A stretch of 64,000 nucleotides of DNA from Deinococcus multiflagellatus (GTDB lineage: Bacteria > Deinococcota > Deinococci > Deinococcales > Deinococcaceae). The stretch covers positions 14,962 through 78,961 of the forward strand of contig NZ_JAIQXV010000021.1 in assembly GCF_020166415.1 (NCBI RefSeq), read 5' to 3'. Below the pieces are notes generated by a model. That model was not told where the DNA came from. It worked only from the letters and a program-made list of their open reading frames with translations, and did not search any database. Position numbers and translations under genes: made by a program. This document shows positions 1-9,431 of the stretch, one piece after another; the first letter of the stretch is position 1; every line of letters begins with the position of its first letter.

Positions 1-1430
1 TTCCGGTTGGTGATCAGCTCCTCGACGGTTCGGGCGTGAAGGAGAGCCCGCTCCTCGCATTGCCACAAACTGCCATTGATGAAATCCACCAGATCGACAT
101 GCGATTGAAGCGCATAAATCAGTTCGTTGGCGTTCGGGTCATCTCCTTCATACTCCTCTATCCCTGAGCGGGAATACACGAACAGGTTGAGGGCCGGACC
201 GGTGTAGCTCAGGTAGTCCTCGGCTGATCGCAAGGATTCACCCAGATGTTTTTGAGCGTGAGGGCCAGGAATGTCCTTGGAGCGGCTCATGATGTGCCCC
301 AGTTCTGCGGCGTATCTGCTGTGAATGTCCGAGGCGGTCAGCGGATGATTGCGCACGGAGAGCAGGTACACGTTCGGGGTGCCGCGCCAAAATTCACCCT
401 GTTCGTAGCGCGCTTTTTTTGGCCCAAGAAGCCGATAGCGCCACCCCATCCTGGGCTGATTGAGGAGGGTCGTCAGCGCATTGCTGAGCATGGTGGTGAC
501 GGTCGTCAATGACATTGGCGCCCCCTCCCCCTTGCCTTCTGGATCAAGCGAAATCAAATCGTGGTCGAATGAATCGGGGCCACCCTCAACTCGGTTGACC
601 GAGCGGGCAATCAGGTTTTCAAGCCTTCGCCACTGGCGCAGCGCTGAGCGCCTGCTCTCGTAATAATCATCTTCGAAGATCAGCTTCCGCCCATCTAACT
701 TCATGAGGGCTGGAGGCACGAGGATATCCGTGGCCACTGCCATGGACGAATTCAGGAAGTCGTCGATCAATTCCCGAGTCGAGATCAGATTTCCATTTGA
801 CATCAGGCGGAAATGCATCTGGAAGACCCCGTTCTGGTGAACGGTCAGGGACGGGTAAAGCCTGATGTGCTTGCCCTCCGTCTTGAGCTCACAAGGCTCC
901 AAGAACGCTTTGAAATAGAGCAGCTCCTTCGCCACCATTGGACTCACGTAATGGTGCTCGAAAAACCTCATCTGTGCGGCGTGGAGGGCACACTGCATTT
1001 GATAGGGCCCGAGTCCGTCGGGAAACGTGAACTCTACCGTGCGTGGCCTGACGAATGGTTCCCGATGAATGTCAAAGGGCTCAGCGTGAATAGACTGAGA
1101 TTTCCAGATGAGAAATCCTTCGGAGTAATGCGAGACGACGGCCAGACCTGACTGAACGACATCAGCCGCCAGTTGCATGAAATGGTCATGTTGAATGGCA
1201 CCCGTGAAGTAGGTGGTGTAGGCAAAGATGATGTCCCAGTCCGACCAGATCAGCACGTCAGCTGTGCTTTTACCCAGGCTGACCGACAGTGGACGAAAAT
1301 CGTCCAGGGGCCGCTCATTGAGGATGGAGAGACACGCTCGCTGTGGTCTGATAAACGTCAATGTTTTGGTGTGCAGCCCGGCAGAGACCGCGTACCTCTC
1401 CACTTGCGGGACATGGTTGAAACGGGACAC
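1..1430 (-). CDS. Unrecognised protein, C-terminus cut by window edge
   Basis: An open minus-strand frame runs 476 codons without a stop until it leaves the window at base 1. The chosen start is GTG at 1430, because a -10 hexamer TATGCT (1437-1442) lies 6 nt upstream, the leaderless spacing seen repeatedly in this window; an in-frame TGA lies just upstream near 1499. The protein is soluble in character, with no signal peptide or membrane helix. A Trp-rich stretch around residues 60-75 (VLIWSDWDIIFAYTTYF) stands out. I do not recognise the family. It is divergent from the phosphoesterase gene. The frame is clearly coding by codon use and length; function unknown. Confidence 0.7.
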   Translation of the reverse strand, partial: MSRFNHVPQVERYAVSAGLHTKTLTFIRPQRACLSILNERPLDDFRPLSVSLGKSTADVLIWSDWDIIFAYTTYFTGAIQHDHFMQLAADVVQSGLAVVSHYSEGFLIWKSQSIHAEPFDIHREPFVRPRTVEFTFPDGLGPYQMQCALHAAQMRFFEHHYVSPMVAKELLYFKAFLEPCELKTEGKHIRLYPSLTVHQNGVFQMHFRLMSNGNLISTRELIDDFLNSSMAVATDILVPPALMKLDGRKLIFEDDYYESRRSALRQWRRLENLIARSVNRVEGGPDSFDHDLISLDPEGKGEGAPMSLTTVTTMLSNALTTLLNQPRMGWRYRLLGPKKARYEQGEFWRGTPNVYLLSVRNHPLTASDIHSRYAAELGHIMSRSKDIPGPHAQKHLGESLRSAEDYLSYTGPALNLFVYSRSGIEEYEGDDPNANELIYALQSHVDLVDFINGSLWQCEERALLHARTVEELITNR

Positions 1431-1751
1431 AGCGTCAGCATAGGACTGAGCGCGACGCAGTGGACGTGGCTTGCGCGCGAGAAGCGACGGTTTACGTCAG
1501 AGGGCCAGGCCATTGCGCCAAGCGACAAGGCGCGATGTGCCTTTTCCATCCCACGTCTCTGGACGGACGACATGTGCATCAACTGGCCCTCCGCCTGCGC
1601 TCTGGGTCATGACCAGCCACCCCGGGAGGGCCACCAGGAGTGCTGGATTGGGCCACTCCCAATACGTTGTTCGCCCTTTGAATTGGCATGTGGGCCGCCG
1701 AGCATGTCGCGGTGCGCAGCGCCTGACGCCAGATCCTTATACTGGTGGCCC
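1431..1751. promoter_or_regulatory. Divergent intergenic region with two leaderless -10 elements
   Basis: About 320 bp separate two divergent genes. TATGCT (1437-1442, minus) precedes the GTG of the left gene by 6 nt, and TATACT (1738-1743, plus) precedes the ATG of the phosphoesterase by 8 nt. Nothing else recognisable was seen. Confidence 0.5.
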
Positions 1752-3314
1752 ATGACCCGCTTCTCACTGGCCCTGTTGACCACAGCCCTCCTGAGCAGCG
1801 CCCACGCCGCGCCGCTGACGGTGACCGTGCTGCACACCGACGACCTGCACGGGCGCCTGGAGCCCACCAAGATCGGCGACAACCTGTATGGCGGCTACGC
1901 CCGGCAGACCACGCTGGTGAAACAGTTCAGCGCGCAGGATCCCAACCCGCTGGTCCTCTCTGGGGGCGACACCTTCCAGGGCACCCTGTTCTACAACGTC
2001 TACAAAGGCCTGGCAGACGTGCTGTTCATGAACCTGATGGGCTACGACGCCATGGCGGTGGGCAACCACGAGTTCGACGACGGCCCGGAAGCGCTGGCCA
2101 AGTTCGCCCAACGGGCGCAGTTTCCACTGTTGGCCGCCAACGTCGATGTCAGCGCTGAACCTCTCCTGAAAGACCTGATCAAGCCCTACGCCGTCATGAG
2201 CGTGGGCGGGGAGAAGGTGGGGGTCATTGGCGCCGTGACCCCCGACCTGCCGCAGATCAGCTCACCCGGGGCCAACGTGAAGATGCTCGAACTGATGCAG
2301 AGCCTGCGCAGCAGCGTCACGGCGCTGCAAGGCCAGGGCGTCAACAAGATCTTCCTGGTCTCCCACCTGGGGTATACCCTGGAACAGGAGGTGGCGCGCA
2401 CCGTCTCCGGCATCGACGTGATCGTTGGTGGGCACTCGCATACCCTGCTGGGCACTTTCACTAATAAAGACTTCCCCGCCAGCGAAGGGCCCTATCCGAC
2501 AATCGTGCCCAACCCGGACGGCAACCGCACCCTGCTGGTGGCGGCGTGGGAGTGGGGCAAGGTGCTGGGCCGCCTGAAAGTGACGTTCAGTGACAGCGGC
2601 GCGGTCGAGAGTTGGGAAGGCAACCCCGTACCCGTGACGGCTGATATTGCCGAAGACCCCACCGCCAAGCGCATGGTAGAGACGCTGACCGTGCCGATTG
2701 CCAACCTGCGCCAGCGGGTGGTCGGGCAAACCGCACGTGGCCTGAACGGCAACCGCGAGGTCGTGCGCCGGCGCGAGAGCACCATGGCCAACGTCCTGGC
2801 CGACGCCGCGCTGGCTGCGGCCCAGAATGCCGGCGCGCAGCTCGCCTTTGTGAACGGCGGTGGCGTCCGGGCCAGCATCAACGCCGGTCCCATCACGTTT
2901 GACGAGGCCATCACCGTGCAGCCGTTCGGCAACACCCTGACGGTCCTGACCCTGAATGGAGCCCAGATCAGAGCGGCGCTGGAGCACGGCGTGGCCACCT
3001 GGAGTGAGAACAAGGGCCAGTTTCTACACGTCAGCCGCGGCGTGAGCTACACCTTTGACCTGGGGCGCCCAGCCGGCAGCCGCGTGACGGCCGTGACCCT
3101 GAACGGCCAACTGGTTGTGGACACCCAGACGTACAAGGTGGCGATGAACAACTTCACGGCGGGCGGCGGCGACGGCTTCACGATGTTTAAGGGTGCGCCT
3201 CGCCTGGATACCGGCACGCTGGACGTAGACATTCTGGTGCGCTACCTGCAGGGGCGGCCCGCAGTGGACGCGGAGCCAGAAGGCCGCATCGTGATTGTGA
3301 ATGAACCCAGGTAA
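1752..3314 (+). CDS. Secreted 5'-nucleotidase / UshA-type metallophosphoesterase
   Basis: The 520-residue protein belongs to the two-domain 5'-nucleotidase family, which hydrolyses nucleotides or related phosphoesters outside the cytoplasmic membrane. A signal peptide (TRFSLALLTTALLSSAHAA) is followed by the dinuclear-metal motifs in order: DLHG near residue 32, GGD near 73, GNHEFD near 104, SHLGY near 204 and GGHSH near 225. The C-terminal half has the 5_nucleotid_C features, including the FVNGGGVRA loop. ATG 1752 is chosen because it begins the signal peptide and follows a TATACT -10 element; the open frame extends 193 codons upstream but that part has no protein character. It may be a phosphate scavenging enzyme; the substrate is not visible. 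Confidence 0.9.
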   Translation: MTRFSLALLTTALLSSAHAAPLTVTVLHTDDLHGRLEPTKIGDNLYGGYARQTTLVKQFSAQDPNPLVLSGGDTFQGTLFYNVYKGLADVLFMNLMGYDAMAVGNHEFDDGPEALAKFAQRAQFPLLAANVDVSAEPLLKDLIKPYAVMSVGGEKVGVIGAVTPDLPQISSPGANVKMLELMQSLRSSVTALQGQGVNKIFLVSHLGYTLEQEVARTVSGIDVIVGGHSHTLLGTFTNKDFPASEGPYPTIVPNPDGNRTLLVAAWEWGKVLGRLKVTFSDSGAVESWEGNPVPVTADIAEDPTAKRMVETLTVPIANLRQRVVGQTARGLNGNREVVRRRESTMANVLADAALAAAQNAGAQLAFVNGGGVRASINAGPITFDEAITVQPFGNTLTVLTLNGAQIRAALEHGVATWSENKGQFLHVSRGVSYTFDLGRPAGSRVTAVTLNGQLVVDTQTYKVAMNNFTAGGGDGFTMFKGAPRLDTGTLDVDILVRYLQGRPAVDAEPEGRIVIVNEPR

Positions 3315-3316
3315 TT

Positions 3317-3340
3317 GCCGCAGAGCCGCGCGACTGCGGC
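3317..3340 (+). terminator. Hairpin after phosphoesterase gene
   Basis: GCCGCAG (3317-3323) pairs with CTGCGGC (3334-3340), 7 bp with a 10-nt loop, directly after the stop codon. There is no T-tract, so termination is only possible. Confidence 0.4.
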
Positions 3341-4102
3341 TGTAAAAGGGGGAGGCTTACCAGGCAAGTGGCGGCCCTCTCGGCATCCTTTACCGGATGG
3401 CCTGGTCATCAAGTTGAGTATTCAAATGGTCGCATACCGGGCTTCCGGATCTCGGAGTATGACCACGGAATGTGCAGGGGTGGCTGTCTCAGAAATCCTC
3501 TGCGATGGAAGCTTCTGCGGTTCGTTATCCGGCAGGACAGCGCCGGATGTTCTTTCGCTTCTTAACCATTGATCTCTTCTTTCACAGCTCTGGAAGTCCT
3601 CCGAAGCCCTGCCGAATGCAGCGAATTTCTTGGAATTGGTCGGAGACGGCACTCGCTGTGTTCTCAACTGTGCATACCGGAAGTTGAAGGGCGCTCCACT
3701 GAAAAGTTGCCTCTCTCAGCACGCGCCCAAACCGGCGTGAGAAGTCCGTCATCGGCTTTGAGTGGTGCACCTGCCGTTCCTGAGACGTGAAAACGGCACC
3801 CAAAAGGGTGCCGCCGCATGAAAACCTGACCCGGTGTCAGGCCTCACCAGTGTACTGGCACTGGGGAGGTTGACCTCTGCCACTTGGCGGCTGTGCTTGA
3901 GCGTCAGTGCGGAGGCTGAACGTAAACAGATGGTGACAGGTCGGAGACTGCAGGGACAGGCAAGCCCACTAAGTGGTGAATGTAGCACCAGGCCAACGTG
4001 CACTTCAGTCCGGGGACCGGAGAGAAGTCTGTGCTCACGTATCCCTCGGTGTCGGTCCTTCGGTGAGGTGCTGCCTGAATGTCTGTAAGGGCTGGATTTC
4101 AA
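3341..4102. other. Gene-free stretch between convergent genes
   Basis: No convincing gene in any frame. The only structure is a perfect hairpin at 3794-3813 (CGGCACCC, loop AAAA, GGGTGCCG). Read on the minus strand it is followed by TTTT, so it could end the sensor kinase transcript about 290 nt after its stop. Confidence 0.4.
3790..3813 (-). terminator. Probable terminator of the sensor kinase transcript
   Basis: An 8-bp stem with an AAAA/TTTT tetraloop is followed on the minus strand by four T residues (plus-strand aaaa at 3790-3793). No other minus-strand gene lies between it and the kinase stop at 4103. Confidence 0.5.
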
Positions 4103-5185
4103 TCACTTCAGAGGCAGGGACAAGGTGAAAGTCGCCCCCTGTCCTAGGCTGGACCGGACCGTCAGATCACCGCCCAGTGCGCGCGCCAAGCCGCGGGCCA
4201 CCGTGAGCCCAACTCCACTGCCTTCCCCGCGCGTCCGGGCTGTATTCGCCCGGAAGAAGCGCTCGAACACCCGGTCGAGATGTTCCGGCGAAATGCCTGT
4301 GCCGGTGTCCTGCACGGTGACGTAGATAACCTCTCCCTCTGTCTTGCTCGTGACGCGCACCTGTCCTCCGGGAGCCGTGTGTCGCAGCGCGTTGCTCAGC
4401 ACGTTTGCCAGAATTTGACCGGCGCGCTCCGGATCGGTCCAGGCCTCCAGTGTGGTGGGCAACGGCGGCACCACCAGGTCTACACCCTTGTCCTCGAAAG
4501 GGGGCGCAAACCGTTGCTGGGCGTGTGCCAGCAACTCGGCGACAGAGGTGCGCTGCGGGTGCACCTCCACCTGACCCGCTTCAACCCGGCTGACGAGGCT
4601 CAGGTCACTCACCAACCGCTCCATGCTGGCCAGCTCCCGGTGGATGGCGGTCATGGCACTGCCGTGGCTCATCACGCCGTCCTGCGCCGCCTCCACGTAC
4701 CCGCGTACCGCTGCCACTGGCGCACGCAACTCGTGTGCCACGTTGCCAATCAGGTCCACACGGGTCTGCTCCACCTGCGCCAGGGTGCCGGCCATGACAT
4801 TGAAGCTGTGCGCAAGATCCGCGAGCTCATCCTGACCGGATTCCGGGAGGCGCCGGGCGTACTCCCCACTGGCAATGGCGGCGCTGCCCGCCTGGAGGGT
4901 CCGCACGGACGCCGTGACGCGCCGCGCGGCGACCCAGGCGGTCCCGGTGGCCACCAGAAGGGCCAGTGGCAAGGCCGTGAGCAGCGCGCGCGTGAGGGTG
5001 GCGCGCATGCCGCTGCTGAGGTCGGCGCGCATCCCCGCGCCGCTGGCCCCCATCTGCCGGACCATTTCCTCCACGTGGTGCTGAATGAAGGGGTGCGCGG
5101 CCAGTTCCGCCGCCACGATCAGAACCACGGCCATCAGCGTCATCACGGCGAGGTGATTGAGCAGCAGACGGGGAAACAGGCGCAT
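4103..5185 (-). CDS. Sensor histidine kinase (orphan)
   Basis: A 360-residue membrane kinase. Two membrane helices (about residues 8-27 and 68-88) flank a short ~40-residue extracytoplasmic loop, then come a HAMP linker (RRVTASVRTLQAG), an H-box with the phospho-accepting His near residue 150 (NVAHELRAPVAAV), an N-box (NVLSNALRH), DTGTGI and a GEGSGVGL G-box. Start ATG 5185 sits 7 nt after a TAGCGT -10 element, so it is preferred over the ATG nine codons upstream. No response regulator is adjacent. It is divergent from a DUF305 gene that has a PhoB-box-like promoter. A decayed close paralogue lies at 47940-48489. Its likely partner is one of the regulators in this window (inference). Confidence 0.9.
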   Translation of the reverse strand: MRLFPRLLLNHLAVMTLMAVVLIVAAELAAHPFIQHHVEEMVRQMGASGAGMRADLSSGMRATLTRALLTALPLALLVATGTAWVAARRVTASVRTLQAGSAAIASGEYARRLPESGQDELADLAHSFNVMAGTLAQVEQTRVDLIGNVAHELRAPVAAVRGYVEAAQDGVMSHGSAMTAIHRELASMERLVSDLSLVSRVEAGQVEVHPQRTSVAELLAHAQQRFAPPFEDKGVDLVVPPLPTTLEAWTDPERAGQILANVLSNALRHTAPGGQVRVTSKTEGEVIYVTVQDTGTGISPEHLDRVFERFFRANTARTRGEGSGVGLTVARGLARALGGDLTVRSSLGQGATFTLSLPLK

Positions 5186-5239
5186 GGCCGCCACGCTACT
5201 CCACGCCTTCACCGCTGTCGATCACTCAGGCGAGAGAGC

Positions 5240-5271
5240 TTTACACGAGCTTTACACGGGCGCTCTAGGGT
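5240..5271 (+). promoter_or_regulatory. PhoB-box-like promoter of DUF305 gene
   Basis: TTTACA at 5240 and again at 5251 (11-bp period, both within CTTTACACGAG-type repeats), then TAGGGT at 5266-5271. The gap between the first hexamer and the -10 is 20 nt. The ATG follows 7 nt later, so the mRNA is probably leaderless. Confidence 0.75.
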
Positions 5272-5278
5272 ACAGGGT

Positions 5279-5899
5279 ATGAGACCACGTCTTAAGACTG
5301 TCCTGGTGCCCCTCAGCGTGACTGCCCTGGTCGTGACAGGCCTCGCTTTCGCCCAGTCCATGCCGGGTATGGACCACAGCAGCATGCCCGGTATGTCAGG
5401 TTCCTCCGCCAGCATGCCGATGGCCAAGACGGATCTGAGTGGCCTGGCCAAACTTCAGGGCAAGGCGTTTGACCGCGCGTTCCTCAGCATGATGGTGCCG
5501 CACCACCAGATGGCGGTGGACATGGCGCGCGCCGTGCTGCCCCTCAGCAAGGACGCCACGGTCAAGACCTGGGCCAACGCCGTGATCAAGGACCAGAACC
5601 GTGAGATCACGCAGATGAACACCATGCTCAAAGGCATGGGAGGCGTGAACACGGCTATGGCGGGCGAGATGAAAAACAGCATGAAAGGCATGGGCGACAT
5701 GGTGAAGAAGGCCAAGAACCCGGACGTCGCCTTCGTGCAGGGCATGCTACCCCACCACGCGTCCGCAATCGAGATGGCCAATCTCGCCTTGCAGCAGGGT
5801 CAGGACGCCCGCGTGCTAAGCCTGTCCAGAGCCATCATCACGGCGCAGGCGAAGGAAATGCTCGACTACCGCACCTGGCTCAAGAAGCGCGGCCTGTAG
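5279..5899 (+). CDS. Secreted DUF305 protein, Met/His-rich
   Basis: A 206-residue exported protein of the DUF305 (ferritin-like, CopM-type) family, members of which are linked to copper resistance. A signal peptide (residues 1-22) leads into a Met-rich segment with SMPGMDHSSMPGMSG. Two repeats follow, each with a PHH motif: MMVPHHQMAVDMA near residue 75 and GMLPHHASAIEMA near 158. Met and His clusters suggest Cu binding outside the membrane (inference from the family). The start lies 7 nt after the -10 TAGGGT. Two intact paralogues (34812 and 55111) and one 3' remnant (28069) are in the window. Confidence 0.88.
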   Translation: MRPRLKTVLVPLSVTALVVTGLAFAQSMPGMDHSSMPGMSGSSASMPMAKTDLSGLAKLQGKAFDRAFLSMMVPHHQMAVDMARAVLPLSKDATVKTWANAVIKDQNREITQMNTMLKGMGGVNTAMAGEMKNSMKGMGDMVKKAKNPDVAFVQGMLPHHASAIEMANLALQQGQDARVLSLSRAIITAQAKEMLDYRTWLKKRGL

Positions 5900-5912
5900 A
5901 AACAGTTGTTGT

Positions 5913-5944
5913 CAGGGTCCCGGGCGAAACTGTCTGGGACCCTG
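5913..5944 (+). terminator. Terminator of DUF305 gene
   Basis: CAGGGTCCC pairs with GGGACCCTG around a 14-nt loop 14 nt after the stop, followed by TGTTGTTC. A degenerate copy of the same hairpin accompanies the DUF305 remnant near 28220. Confidence 0.65.
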
Positions 5945-6200
5945 TGTTGTTCAGAGGTCTTCCCATGAGCAGCAGAGGGGGATGAAAAGATGACTTTCCA
6001 GACCCACGTCATGGGACTGGACATTCAACAGCTCACAGCTGCTCGGCTGACGCCTCGTCTCTGCTGTCGACTGGCGCAGGCCTGCCCCAACTCTTGTGCG
6101 CGGCACAGAATCTGCTGATCAAACGATTCCGCTCTTGTCCTGCATCCGCTTGAATTCCGCTTGCCCGTGCACATGTTGGGAAAGGCCCACACCACCAAAC
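5945..6200. other. Gene-free stretch
   Basis: Between the DUF305 terminator and the convergent UspA gene. I see no gene or regulatory structure in it. Confidence 0.4.
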
Positions 6201-6950
6201 TTATGGGCAGATCAGGACTGGGCCTCGTGGCGACTTGAGCACCTGCTGCACGACCCGGCTCACCGTCAACCCGAACAGATGGCCGCCGCCCGCACCTCCC
6301 ATCACCAACAGCTGATCCGCGGCAGTGACACCCGCCAGCACCTGACCCGTGTCGCCCTGTTCGTAGCGGCTCTCCCGCTCGGCAATGCCCTGCGCCAGTA
6401 ACTCCTGGCGGGCAATCAGCACGTCATGGTCATCGATGTCGCGCCCCTCTGCCACAACCAGAAGATCGACCGGGCGCTGCCAGGCCTGGGCCAACCGCGC
6501 CGCATGCCTGACCGCGTGAAACGCTTTGCGCTGGCCATGGAACGCCACGGTCAGGCCGGTCGGGACCTGATCTGTTTCCTGAGCGAGCCAGATCGGCCGC
6601 GTGGCATGCCGGATCACCCGGTCCAGAGTGGAGAAGCCAAACGTCCGGAGGGCCCTTGGGAACCAGGCGACCATCACCATATCCACGCGTGGCATCAGGT
6701 GGCCCAGTGCCTGGGACCGGGAGCCGGAGGCGCGGAACGATTCGTAAGGAACCCGCGCTTGCTGAGAGCGCTGTGCAAAGCTGTCCAGAACAGGTGGCGC
6801 GGCTTCAGGCGAGAGGGTACTCACGCCCAACAGCTGTCCCCCGGAGAGCTGGGCCAGTTCGATGGCCTGGTCAACCACCCATGATGGGCCGATCCGCCCG
6901 TCAAGGGGCACCAGATAAGAGAGACGGGAGGGGTCGGTAGGAAACCGCAT
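6201..6950 (-). CDS. Tandem universal stress protein (UspA family)
   Basis: A 249-residue cytosolic protein. The first half begins with a Usp-type strand (LSYLVPLDGRIGPSWVVDQAIELA) and the second half carries a typical Usp module ending in GGAGGGHLFGLTVSRVVQQVLKSPRGPVLICP, close to the usual G-x2-G-x9-G(S/T) nucleotide-binding signature, so it appears to be a tandem Usp. ATG 6950 is chosen because TACAGT lies 7 nt upstream; the open frame reaches 36 codons further but that part is Gly/Arg/Pro-rich without protein character. Ligand and stress signal cannot be read from sequence. Confidence 0.8.
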   Translation of the reverse strand: MRFPTDPSRLSYLVPLDGRIGPSWVVDQAIELAQLSGGQLLGVSTLSPEAAPPVLDSFAQRSQQARVPYESFRASGSRSQALGHLMPRVDMVMVAWFPRALRTFGFSTLDRVIRHATRPIWLAQETDQVPTGLTVAFHGQRKAFHAVRHAARLAQAWQRPVDLLVVAEGRDIDDHDVLIARQELLAQGIAERESRYEQGDTGQVLAGVTAADQLLVMGGAGGGHLFGLTVSRVVQQVLKSPRGPVLICP

Positions 6951-7453
6951 ACAACGAACTGTACCGGGTCTCTCAGGGAAGCAGGGCACCCAGACCGTGA
7001 GCGGACCTCCGTACCCTTGCACTCCAGAACGTCTCCACCTGTCACCTCCGCCAGGCATCAGGTCCGTAGGACCTTGATCTGCATTCCAAACTGCTGATGG
7101 TTGACGGCTGCCCGGCCATGACTGGAGCAGACACCATGAGCTGCTGTAGGGCCGGACTCGCGCTCACCAGTTTGAAGGATAAGCCAGTCCTCAGACGCGT
7201 CGGGTTGCAAGTGGCCCGATTTGCGCGGGAGTTGCGCGCCTCGTGCTGTAGAGCGGGCGTCCGGATGTGGATGTGGCCTTCCCAAAACCTTCTTGCGGCC
7301 CAGCTCGCAGCACCCCGCCGGGACTGATCGCCACTCCACCGTGATTCGCCACACTTCCGCCCTCAGATTGATTGTTCCGCCCATGACCGCCAGGGTGCTT
7401 GCCTCACCGCTGCCCAGCGCGTCCAAGCCATCTCAAGGCCACCCCATCCCGGG
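6951..7453. other. Gene-free stretch
   Basis: About 500 bp upstream of the UspA gene and downstream of mscS. Apart from the TACAGT promoter of the UspA gene at its left edge I see nothing supported; the minus frame 7058-7426 has no recognisable protein character. Confidence 0.4.
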
Positions 7454-8356
7454 TCAAATGTCTGACGAGTCACCTGCTTGGCGCCCGCCTGGCTGACGTG
7501 CAGGCAGGAAAGTGTCCTCACTTCGGGTCGTGACCAGGGCAAGCGTGTCGACCGGCGCCCGGATGCCTGATTGACTGAGCGCGGTCCACACTGCCAGGAT
7601 CGCTTCGCCCTTGAGCTGCACAAAGGCCTGACGCTTGGCCGCCAGGCGCGTCCAGAAGTAAAAGCGCACCCGGAACTTCCCCACCAGCGGCTCGACGATG
7701 GCCGCGTATGGCGCAGGCTCATCGACCACTTCAGCTAACTGCGTCAGTGCTTCGATCCCCAGACGCTGCACCTGAAGCAGATCATCTCCATCTCCTATCT
7801 CGAACTCAAAATCGCCGCGCAACATGCGGTTGCGCGTGGCATTGAACACCGGCTCCTTGAACACCTGCGCATTGGGCACAAAGGCGTCCCGACCATCGAA
7901 GGTCCGCAACTGGGTGTACCGCAGGTCGATCCGCAGCACCGTCCCTTCCACGCCGCCCACCTGCACAATGTCTCCAACCGTGAACGGCCGGGAGGCAGCC
8001 AGGAACAGGCCCGCGAGCAGGTTCTCGCCGATATCCCGGAAGGCGAAGCCCAGCACCGCGACGGTCAGTCCCGCACCCGCCACAACCGTCGCCACTTCGT
8101 CCTGCCACCCCAGCAGGCGAATGATGACGGCGACTCCAGCCACAAACACGGTGTACGAGAGCAGCCGCGCGACGAAGGAGGCCAGCAGCCGGTCCCGGAC
8201 CACCCGGCGCAGGACCCAGCGCATGCCCTGGAAGGTCCAGCGCGACAACAGGTACGTGATCACGAGAATCACGACCGACAACGCGGCCAGCGGCAGTCTG
8301 CGCCCCAACCACCCCAGGGCACCTATGAACTCTTGCAGGGCGGTCTCGACGCTCAC
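7454..8356 (-). CDS. MscS-family mechanosensitive channel
   Basis: A 300-residue small-conductance mechanosensitive channel homologue in the cytoplasmic membrane. Three helices are visible (about residues 22-41, 62-83 and 88-110); the third is the Gly/Ala-rich pore helix ending in LGFAFRDIGENLLAGLFL, the MscS signature. The beta domain (GDIVQVGGVEGTVLRIDLRYTQLRTFDGR) and C-terminal domain follow. The start is a GTG at 8356 with TAAGGT six nt upstream. It probably releases solutes on osmotic downshock. It lies in tandem with the UspA gene but 500 bp away. Confidence 0.9.
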   Translation of the reverse strand: MSVETALQEFIGALGWLGRRLPLAALSVVILVITYLLSRWTFQGMRWVLRRVVRDRLLASFVARLLSYTVFVAGVAVIIRLLGWQDEVATVVAGAGLTVAVLGFAFRDIGENLLAGLFLAASRPFTVGDIVQVGGVEGTVLRIDLRYTQLRTFDGRDAFVPNAQVFKEPVFNATRNRMLRGDFEFEIGDGDDLLQVQRLGIEALTQLAEVVDEPAPYAAIVEPLVGKFRVRFYFWTRLAAKRQAFVQLKGEAILAVWTALSQSGIRAPVDTLALVTTRSEDTFLPARQPGGRQAGDSSDI

Positions 8357-8687
8357 CCCGGCACCTTACCTTGAGTCGTCGTGTCCGTGGCTGGGCCCAA
8401 CGCACCGGACCGGGCCCCGACGACATCTGCCGGATTGGCAGCGGTCATCTTCAAGCTGATGGGGTCGTGACATCCACCAGACCGATCTTCATGACAGGCC
8501 CGACAGTTCAGCCGCCCAGTGCTCGGCTTGAACGGCTGAACCACTGGGCCCCTCACTGCCAATCTTGTAAAGCTCTCCCACTCAGAGAGGGACGCTGACG
8601 CCCTCTCTGGTCAACACGGTGCCTCCGCTCAGCACGGTGATGTTGGCAGTAGCCCGTCTGGACGTCATGGCCCTGAACGGAACTCGC
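8357..8687. other. Intergenic region with one hairpin
   Basis: CAGAGAGGG (8583-8591) pairs with CCCTCTCTG (8601-8609), a possible terminator for the response regulator reading leftwards, without a T-tract. An isolated TTTACA on the minus strand near 8572 lacks a matching repeat and -10. Confidence 0.4.
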
Positions 8688-9431
8688 TCAGGCGGGAGTC
8701 AGGAGACGCCTCCCGCGTGTGATGTGATCACTGGACTCAGAACTGCTGCCTTCCTGGCCAGGCGGCGAACTCACCATCACATAGCCGTGTCCCCGCACCG
8801 TGCGCACCATGTCGCCACCTCCTGCGGCACGCAACTTCCTGCGGACGTTGGTGAGGTGAACATCAAGGGCCGTACTGGATGCTGGACGCTGCCCCTGCCA
8901 CAGTCTCGCCATCAGGTTCGCCCGGGAGACGGCGTGACCCGCCGCTTGGGTCAGCAGGCGCAGCATCTCAAATTCTGTGGGGGTCAGGCGCAACTGGGCG
9001 CCCCCGTATGACGCGAGGCCGGTGTCCAGCACCAGTGTCAGCTCGCCGCACAGCAGCACCGGGGGCAGACGGCGGCGCAACTGGGTTTCGAGGCGGGCCA
9101 CAAGTTCCGTCAGGTGGTACGGTTTGACCAGGTAATCATCCGCGCCCATGCGGAGGAGCTCGACCTTCTCATCCACTGCGCTCCGCGCGCTCAGGACTAG
9201 AATCGGTACATCTGAAACCTTCCTCAATCGGGACACCACCAACCGCCCATCTGCATCGGGGAGCCCCAGGTCCAGGAGAATCAGGTCGGGACACTGTGTC
9301 CGCGCCTGAATGAGCCCTGTCATGGCAGTAGACGCGTGGGACACGGCGTACCCCTCATCCTGAAGGTCATAGGTCAATAAGGCGGCGATGTCAGCGTTGT
9401 CCTCGATGATCAGGATGCGCTTGGCCTGCAT
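8688..9431 (-). CDS. OmpR/PhoB-type response regulator (orphan)
   Basis: A 247-residue transcription regulator. The receiver domain has the acidic pocket (IIEDN), the phospho-acceptor Asp in LILLDLGLPD near residue 52 and the switch Lys in DDYLVKPYH. The winged-helix domain follows (LRLTPTEFEMLRLL, TNVRRKLR, TVRGHGYVM). A ~25-residue Ser-rich tail ends the protein. The second ATG (9431) is preferred: TACCAT lies 6 nt upstream of it and ends exactly at the first ATG. No sensor kinase is adjacent; the kinase at 4103 is an orphan candidate. Confidence 0.9.
   Translation of the reverse strand: MQAKRILIIEDNADIAALLTYDLQDEGYAVSHASTAMTGLIQARTQCPDLILLDLGLPDADGRLVVSRLRKVSDVPILVLSARSAVDEKVELLRMGADDYLVKPYHLTELVARLETQLRRRLPPVLLCGELTLVLDTGLASYGGAQLRLTPTEFEMLRLLTQAAGHAVSRANLMARLWQGQRPASSTALDVHLTNVRRKLRAAGGGDMVRTVRGHGYVMVSSPPGQEGSSSESSDHITRGRRLLTPA

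Noticed and set aside
1173..1751. N-terminal extension of the phosphoesterase by 193 codons
   Set aside because: The open frame is antisense to a real gene, lacks protein character, and the signal peptide starts at 1752 just after a -10 element.
4280..5278. Long plus-strand frame leading into the DUF305 gene
   Set aside because: It is the shadow of the sensor kinase on the other strand; the DUF305 signal peptide and promoter fix the start at 5279.
8566..8580. TTTACA on the minus strand as another box-type promoter
   Set aside because: No second hexamer at 11 bp and no TANNNT-like element 20 nt downstream.
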